This document shows, one piece after another, positions 58,001 through 64,000 of a DNA stretch of 64,000 bases. The DNA comes from Mercurialis annua (Eukaryota; Streptophyta; Magnoliopsida; Malpighiales; Euphorbiaceae), in the NCBI RefSeq assembly GCF_937616625.2, contig NC_065575.1, forward strand, positions 3,913,501 through 3,977,500, in the 5' to 3' direction. Within the stretch, counting starts at the first letter, position 1, and every line of letters starts with the position of its first letter. The translations under genes and the position numbers were made by a program. The notes beneath the pieces were generated by a model that saw only the letters and a list, made by a program, of their open reading frames with translations, did not search any database and was not told where the DNA came from.

Positions 58001-61000
58001 AAACATAAATCAAGAAACGAGCAAATGGACATAAGCAACATAGGTTAGTAAGAAAAGGAAAATTATAAGATTTATTGCACGACAGAAGCTTGCTAATTTT
58101 ATTTCAGCAAAAGTTGGTCCATGACCCAAATCCTCACCAAGTATTACATTAAAAAAAAAGACTATCCTCATTTAATATTTTAAGCTCAAGGAAAGACTAA
58201 CCATAAAAAAAAACAGAAAGTATTAAGCCAAGATGCGTGGTACCTGAATATTTTCACCTCTTGGATGTTTTCGAGCTCCCTTTTCTGGAACATTGACAAC
58301 CTGAATCAACCAACAAATCACAGATATAGACAGACCATCTCATAAATTTAACCAAATAAAACTCAATAGCCATCTCATCTACGCAGATTCATTTCATTAT
58401 GCTAAGAGTTTTTATATATCATCTGATCTGCTATATTCGAGATACACTTTAAAAGAGAAGATATGGCTGCTTCATAATGTTAAAAGGATAATAGGTGATG
58501 GCATAAGTAAATTTTTCCTACAGCTTATGCAAAACAAGTGCGTACCGTTCCTTCAAGCATTTTTAACAATGCTTGCTGAACTCCCTCACCAGATACATCT
58601 CTACTAATGTTAACACTCTCAGCCTGCATATCAAAAAATACAACCTTTAATAGCTTTTCTTCTAAAAAAGTAGGTAAAATAGAAGAAAAGAATGAACATT
58701 ATTATGGAAGAAAAACATAAAATGTCAAAAGGAACCTTTTTTGTGATCTTGTCAACTTCATCAATGTATACAATGCCCTGCTGAGCAGCTGCCACATTAT
58801 AGTCGGCAGACTGAGAAAAGAAGGAAGATGATAAAGAAAATGAAGAAAATATTAGAATGCTACATGTACAATAGCAGCATAGTACTACACAAACCAATTT
58901 ACTCAAAGCAATATAGATCATGTTAATTTTGTAACTTGTAAGCATGATAGGATTGTTAACATTCTTCTCATAAAAACTTCTATATATCAGAAATGAAAAT
59001 CAATTTTCAAATTCTCCTTGTATTGTAACAGAAACAAACAGCTTCACACATTGTGTGTCCTTAATGGAGAAAATTCGTCAAATTTTAGTTAACTAGTTTA
59101 CAAAAAATATGATCCGCCAGACAGGCAAGATTATAAGACACAATAAGTAGCATGACATATACATCACTGCAATGGAAGTTGGTACATGAAAGACATGGCT
59201 TGAGGAGTTGAGAATTGTACAAAATTACCATAAGTAGCTTGTACAATATGGATTCCACATCTTCCCCAACATATCCTGCCTGCAATAGCAATTTGAAAAA
59301 CATAAAATCACTTGTCATTACAGATATCCTAGCGTTAGCACCCAAACTTAAGTGAAGGATATGAGATAACCAAAGCATATCCATCAATTAAATTCTACCC
59401 AGTAAGGGAAATAAAAAGAAACAACACAAAAAATACACATGCAAAAGAATATGCCTGAGAAACCCAAACTAATTTCATTTTCCCATTTAGTCAAAAACAC
59501 ACAAAAACATGCACAAAGAAAAAACTAGTTTATGAACTATACTTTTGCTACTGCAGCTTTTCCCTATATCTCTAGATGAAAATAGAAATTTAAACACCTA
59601 GAATAAGCATAGAATAAGATAGATGTAAATTGTAATCTTCTTTACTTAAGAAAAAATGCACGAAGAAAAAAATGCACGAAGAACCGCAGTCATGCTGAAT
59701 ATGACTATACGCAGATGCCCATGCCTGAGCAATAACAATCAAGGAACAGAACCTTCAAGTAATACAATCAGCAGAAAAAATTACTAGATGTGAGATTCTG
59801 ACTTTGATAAATCAATAACCAAATGAAAAATATATGTTCTGGCAGAGCTATGCCCCTCTACCGTATAATATTTTAAATCATTAAACATGATGCACATAAA
59901 GAATAAAGAAAAACACTATTATCTTCAATGAATAAAATCATTATTATCTTCTATGAGTGCCACCAACTTACCTGAGTCAATGTGGTTGCATCTGCAATAA
60001 CAAAGGGAACATTCACAAACCGTGCCAGAGTTTTGGCAAGTAATGTCTTCCCTGTCCTTGAAATGGCATCAGATGCAACAAGAAGTGAGACCAGTAAATA
60101 ACAAATCTCAAAGACAATTGTTAAACAATCATAAATATCTCAACATCATTACCATGCAACTTAAAGATAAAAAGAAAATCAAACCACCAGAACCCTTCAG
60201 GTAGGAAATAATTGACCAGTGTAAACAAATAATAAAGAATAGGTGGTGGAAATAAATAGGCATAATATAGCCCTTGTAGCATATACCCACAAATAAAATT
60301 TAGGAATTATGACAGATAATTTTGTAATGTCAGCAAAGCAGCAACACAAATATTTTGATTTTGAATTTCATAAGTAATAGCAATCAAGAAAAGCTAGCCA
60401 AATTCATCCATCAATGGCCAGCAGCCATAGCATATTTTTACAGTTACCGGAAATCCATCTACAGGAAAAAGTTGCCAACATTTTTCTCAAAATGTGTCCC
60501 TCAACTGATAGCTTGAGTTCTCTCAAACATGCCCTATTTCCCTATTGCAAATTGACCATAACGGCGTAACCTATATTCTACTTAAAATGGCATCTAAAGA
60601 GAGCCATGGTCTTAAGCAATTCACATAAAAGGAATCAAATATCTAGATATTTGCAAATCAGCTAACGCTTTCATCCTTCATTAGCATTTTTCATTTGATG
60701 TCAGGGAAGCGAGAATCAATAAAATTCAAGAGACTACTCAAAAAATCGTAAAACTGAAATAAGAATTCAGATAGGAGTAATTAGTAATTACCTGAGCCTG
60801 TAGGTCCCATGAGAAGAATGTTACTTTTCTCAAGTTCCACATCATCATCGTCCACAATTTCTGATTTGCTATTTCCTGAATCTCCTGCAGACCTAACTTC
60901 CCAAGTTGCAATGAACATATTAGAAGTCGACTAAACTTGAAAACTAACAAAAAATTGAAGCTCTTAGGGAGAAGACTAAGAGCTAGAAATGTTAAAATGC

Positions 61001-62104
61001 TTCTCGTTTCTCTAAACCATCCAGGACAAAGCTATGGCAAAAGGCATAACAACGAAAATTACAAAACATTGAAATTAGCTCAAGTGTAAACTACCTGTCA
61101 TTCAGTTAAAACAATTTTGTTCACAACTAGGTCAAATAAATTCAACATATGTTAGACTGCCATTATGCCTCATTCCTAACTGATGATTAACCACAATTTC
61201 TCAGATTGCAACCATATCTCAACAGGAAAAAGAAATGGAATGTAAATGGGAGCTGCACATCTGATAGAGGTACAAAACTGACCACTTTTGAATGGAATCA
61301 TGATAGATCCTCTTATAGTGATTGTAAACTGCGACGGAGAGCACCTGTATAGAAGAGAATATAAGATACAATTACAAAAGCAGAAGCCGCAGAATACAGT
61401 TCTACAATAAAATTTAAATTAGCAGATATGAAATTATAGACCACATACTGTATTTATATATCCCACAAACCACTTTATTTGAAACAAAATTTCTAAACTT
61501 AAGGTTGCTTCCGTTGTTTACCATCAAACAATGAAAAAAAAAACAATTAAAAAATCACCTTTTTAGCTCTCTCTTGTCCAATAACAAATTTATCAAGTCC
61601 CTTACAAATTTCTTTAGGAGTTGGAAAATTATTACCCAAATTAGATCCACCCCAACACCCATCCTTCAAATTCGACCCAGACCCACCTCTACTTCCACCA
61701 CCGCCGCCGCCGCCAAGCACTTCACTTGCCCTAACAGTAGCAATCTCATCTCCCGGTGGCTGCCACACCTCCGGTGGCTCCCCTCCATAACTAGACCCAC
61801 CACCACCACTACCAATAACATTATAATTCAAATTTTGACCCCAATTTCTCTTATTATCCAGCAATCGAATACCCTTATCCACAAATTCACCTCGCAGAGA
61901 TAACGGCTTGAATGAAGTGAAGTGATACGGAGTATTGGCAAAATAATCGTCCCATTTACTACGATATGTACAGTAAGAGCTAGAGCTAAATAGTGTTACA
62001 CCGCCGCCTCCGCCGCCGCCGGCTAGCATGTAACTGAATGTGAAGTATCTGGCGGTGAAGGAAGCTGTTCTTTTCGATGATTTGGATCTGAAAACTGCTG
62101 CCAT
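55034..62104 (-). CDS. CLPX1: Mitochondrial ClpX, ATPase subunit of the Clp protease
   Basis: Fifteen exons, all in phase: 62104-61559, 61344-61283, 60892-60792, 60051-59972, 59279-59229, 58810-58736, 58623-58546, 58300-58244, 57992-57922, 57828-57729, 57599-57495, 56952-56890, 56698-56576, 55340-55185, 55105-55034; 579 aa. ClpX is an AAA+ unfoldase that feeds proteins to ClpP in the mitochondrial matrix. Visible are Walker A GPTGSGKT (232-239), pore loop GYVG (265-268), Walker B IVYIDE (293-298), RKH loop (341-343), the IGF loop that docks on ClpP (380-382), the arginine in FVGRFP (425) and sensor II GARGLR (487-491). The first about 60 residues are basic and Ser/Thr-rich with few acids, a mitochondrial presequence. 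The N-terminal C4 zinc-binding domain of bacterial ClpX is absent; its place is taken by Gly-rich linkers (three runs of Gly) and [11 protein letters not shown]. Length equals that of Arabidopsis CLPX1 as I recall it. Exon 3 uses the TTAG acceptor at 60893/60892 because the upstream AAG acceptor would bring a stop. Confidence 0.95.
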
Positions 62105-63557
62105 GGCGGGAAAATTAACAAATTAGGTATTAATGCGAAGATGGAGAAGAAAAGCAGGGGGAATTTGTAAATTGAAAGATGGGTTTGAGATAATTGGGGG
62201 TGAATTTAAGTGGGTATGTTTTAGATTGAATAATTATCATTTACGGGTGGATAATTATTTTTTGTGTATTGGAACTGACTGAGAAATAAATATCTGACCG
62301 GAAAAAGAAGTGTTAGAACAAGAAATGCTTGCTTGAGATTGGAGTAAGGACAAATTTTTAGTTTTCTTTCTAAAGCTACTGTGTTCCGACAAAAATCTGT
62401 TGTTTTTATTTTTACATCCCAAAAAATTCAATGAATAATTATAAAACAAAAATTATAAAAACTATAAATTTTAAAAATGCATCCAACTTCTTTTTATCAG
62501 AAATATATTTCTTCTATATTAATTATTAGCGGGAATTAATTAACATAAACTATTTTTACGCAGGCAAACCACGGTCTAAAAAAGAGTCGGGAGTAAAACC
62601 CTCACCTCACATAATGTTAAGTACTTGGTCATTAGGCCTAGTCTTCAAATAACATTCATCCTACTTTAAGATGACTAATTTCGAATCTCACTTCTAATAG
62701 AATTGAAATTTATTATTTTTAGCAGTGATGCATAAAATTTAATATAAACTTACTTTGATGTATTTAAAATTTAAAATTTTACTAAATCCATGCATTGTGC
62801 ATTGAAAAAAGTCGATGTTTTAAAATTATTAAAACTAGAAACTAACTTCTTTTTGTAGAAAATAATGATAATATTACTTATATTCTTTTTATAAAATATT
62901 ACATGAAAATATTAAAACACAGTCTGAATATATTGTTAGTAACGTTCAGTATGATTTTATAATAAATTTTATTTTTTAAAGATAACAGAAAAATGATATA
63001 TATTTTAGTGTATAATGATTGTAAAATACTTTTTTTACTATGTTGTCTATACATTGTTTATGCACATACAATTGGTACAGTTTTACAATGTATTTAATTG
63101 TGTTTTGTAGTCTTTAAAGAATGCTAATGGTCGTATATACTTGTCAATTTATTTGAAAATATATAATTGAAAATCCCTTGGTTTATAACATTTATCAAAT
63201 TTTAACTTCATTCATTATCTCGTAATTTGACAAGTTTAAATGTTTCCTTTTTTGTCAAAAAAGAAAAACTGACAATTCATAATGTGTTTTTTTTTTGTCA
63301 ATTTGAAGTGATTTTTCTAAATAACTTTTGCCAACTTATAATTCCAAATCTAACACTTGCTGTATATTAAAAATTGCAATAGCCATTTCTCGAACATGTC
63401 GAACCTGTGTCGAAACCATGATACAATCTACGGTAACCTATTGTGAAGGACATATAGGATGCTGTTCTGCAATTATACAACTCACATCAATTTACTTCAT
63501 AGCTACAGTCTACGTTAAACCCGATACAACTTGCAGAGGACAGCTTTATTTATAAAA
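62105..63557. other. ClpX promoter and intergenic spacer
   Basis: 62105 to about 62300 is likely ClpX leader and proximal promoter (minus strand), with no evident TATA box. 62615-62790 has a weak tRNA-like pattern (TTGGTCATTAGG, then TTTCGAATCTC 60 nt on) and could be a decayed SINE. 63430-63557 is probably the 3' UTR of the gene that enters from the right edge, with AATAAA on the minus strand near 63545. The rest is AT-rich and featureless. Confidence 0.45.
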
Positions 63558-64000
63558 TTAGGGTACATTTTCTTGAACTTGCACGTCCCGATTTGAAGAA
63601 CTGCAGTGCGAGAGACAATTATTACAGTTAATAAAAATTAGGGGTGTATTTTTGGTTCAAACTGAAACAAAAATTGGAATTTCTTAAAAACAAAACAAAA
63701 CAGAATACTTGAGAATTTAAACGAGCCAGTTGATTCGGTTGGCTTTTTTGATATGGTTTGAGCCAAAAATGAACTAAAATTTCCGTACTTGTCAAACTGA
63801 ACCAAACCAAAAAATAAAAAAAATTATAACACCAAGCCGAACCGAACCAAATTTGTTGGATCGATTTGATTATCCGGTTTGATTTTACACACCCCTAATT
63901 CTCACATACAACCCCAAACTAAATTAACAATTCCATTTCACACACACAAAATGCATTTTTGAGCAACTTACTGATAAAAGCTGTCTTCCAAGGTATAATC
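63558..64000 (-). CDS. 3' end of an unidentified gene (last two coding exons)
   Basis: On the minus strand an exon enters from the right edge and ends at 63972 with the strong donor CA/GTAAGT. The exon after the acceptor CACTGCAG starts at 63600 and closes with TAA at 63558-63560. The joined frame reads DYTLEDSFY, then HSSNRDVQVQENVP and stop, in phase 2 across the junction. An AATAAA follows 10-15 bases later. Only 23 residues are visible, so no family can be named. The intron holds the TIR element at 63639-63897. Confidence 0.4.
63639..63897. mobile_element. hAT-like MITE of the TAGGGGTGT/ACCGAAC class
   Basis: The ends TAGGGGTGTA and TACACACCCCTA are inverted repeats. The interior is dense in GAACCGAACC and GGTTTGAT words. 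The flanks do not show a clear 8-bp duplication. The same class is seen at 7015-7336 and 31336-32219. Confidence 0.6.

Noticed and set aside
62615..62790. A third SINE
   Set aside because: TTGGTCATTAGG and TTTCGAATCTC are only loose A- and B-box matches with about 60 nt between them; no tail or duplication. Left as a remark only.
1..64000. LTR retrotransposons, rRNA genes or intact tRNA genes
   Set aside because: No long direct terminal repeats, gag/pol-like frames, rRNA sequence or full tRNA cloverleaf was noticed on reading both strands.

Overview
This is nuclear DNA of a flowering plant, almost certainly a eudicot. The coding parts are split by AT-rich GT-AG introns and the proteins are plant-type (PI4K-gamma, CBL, SINAT, P-type PPR). 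The intergenic DNA is AT-rich and full of short inverted-repeat transposons. The species cannot be named from the sequence. All splice sites below were read by eye from GT/AG sites, reading-frame phase and family knowledge. No transcript data or database search was available.

Layout. From 0.7 to 25.4 kb there are four genes on the minus strand: a type II phosphatidylinositol 4-kinase gamma gene whose ubiquitin-like 5' part is broken (711-2824, leader to about 3850); the NAD-cap/decapping exoribonuclease DXO1 (6229-12317, 13 exons, 530 aa); a dipeptidyl-peptidase of family S9B (13954-18718, 5 coding exons, 772 aa); and a calcineurin B-like Ca2+ sensor resembling CBL8 (21064-23156, 8 coding exons, 218 aa, with a long spliced leader to about 25.37 kb). 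From 25.4 to 43.0 kb is a gene-poor block of nested small DNA transposons, SINE- and LINE-like pieces, microsatellites and one probable Pack-MULE that carries a piece of a neutral/alkaline invertase gene. From 43.1 to 62.1 kb there are three more genes: an intronless P-type PPR gene on the plus strand (43187-45085, 632 aa), a SINAT-type RING E3 ligase (47070-50518, minus, 349 aa) and a 15-exon mitochondrial ClpX (55034-62104, minus, 579 aa). The right edge holds what looks like the last two coding exons of an unidentified minus-strand gene.

The genes do not form a pathway; they are ordinary single nuclear genes. The accessory interest lies in the transposons. At least eight elements have long terminal inverted repeats and 9-10 bp target duplications (Mutator-like, MULE), several with perfect duplications. 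One MULE family has two large copies (28572-29501 and 42154-43026) that each carry a cluster of three short GC-rich hairpins in the middle. A second family, hAT-like with an 8-bp duplication, has an intact copy at 20063-20531 and apparent relatives inside introns of four genes. One MITE lies at the promoter of the CBL8-like gene and contains the only TATA-like sequence noticed there.
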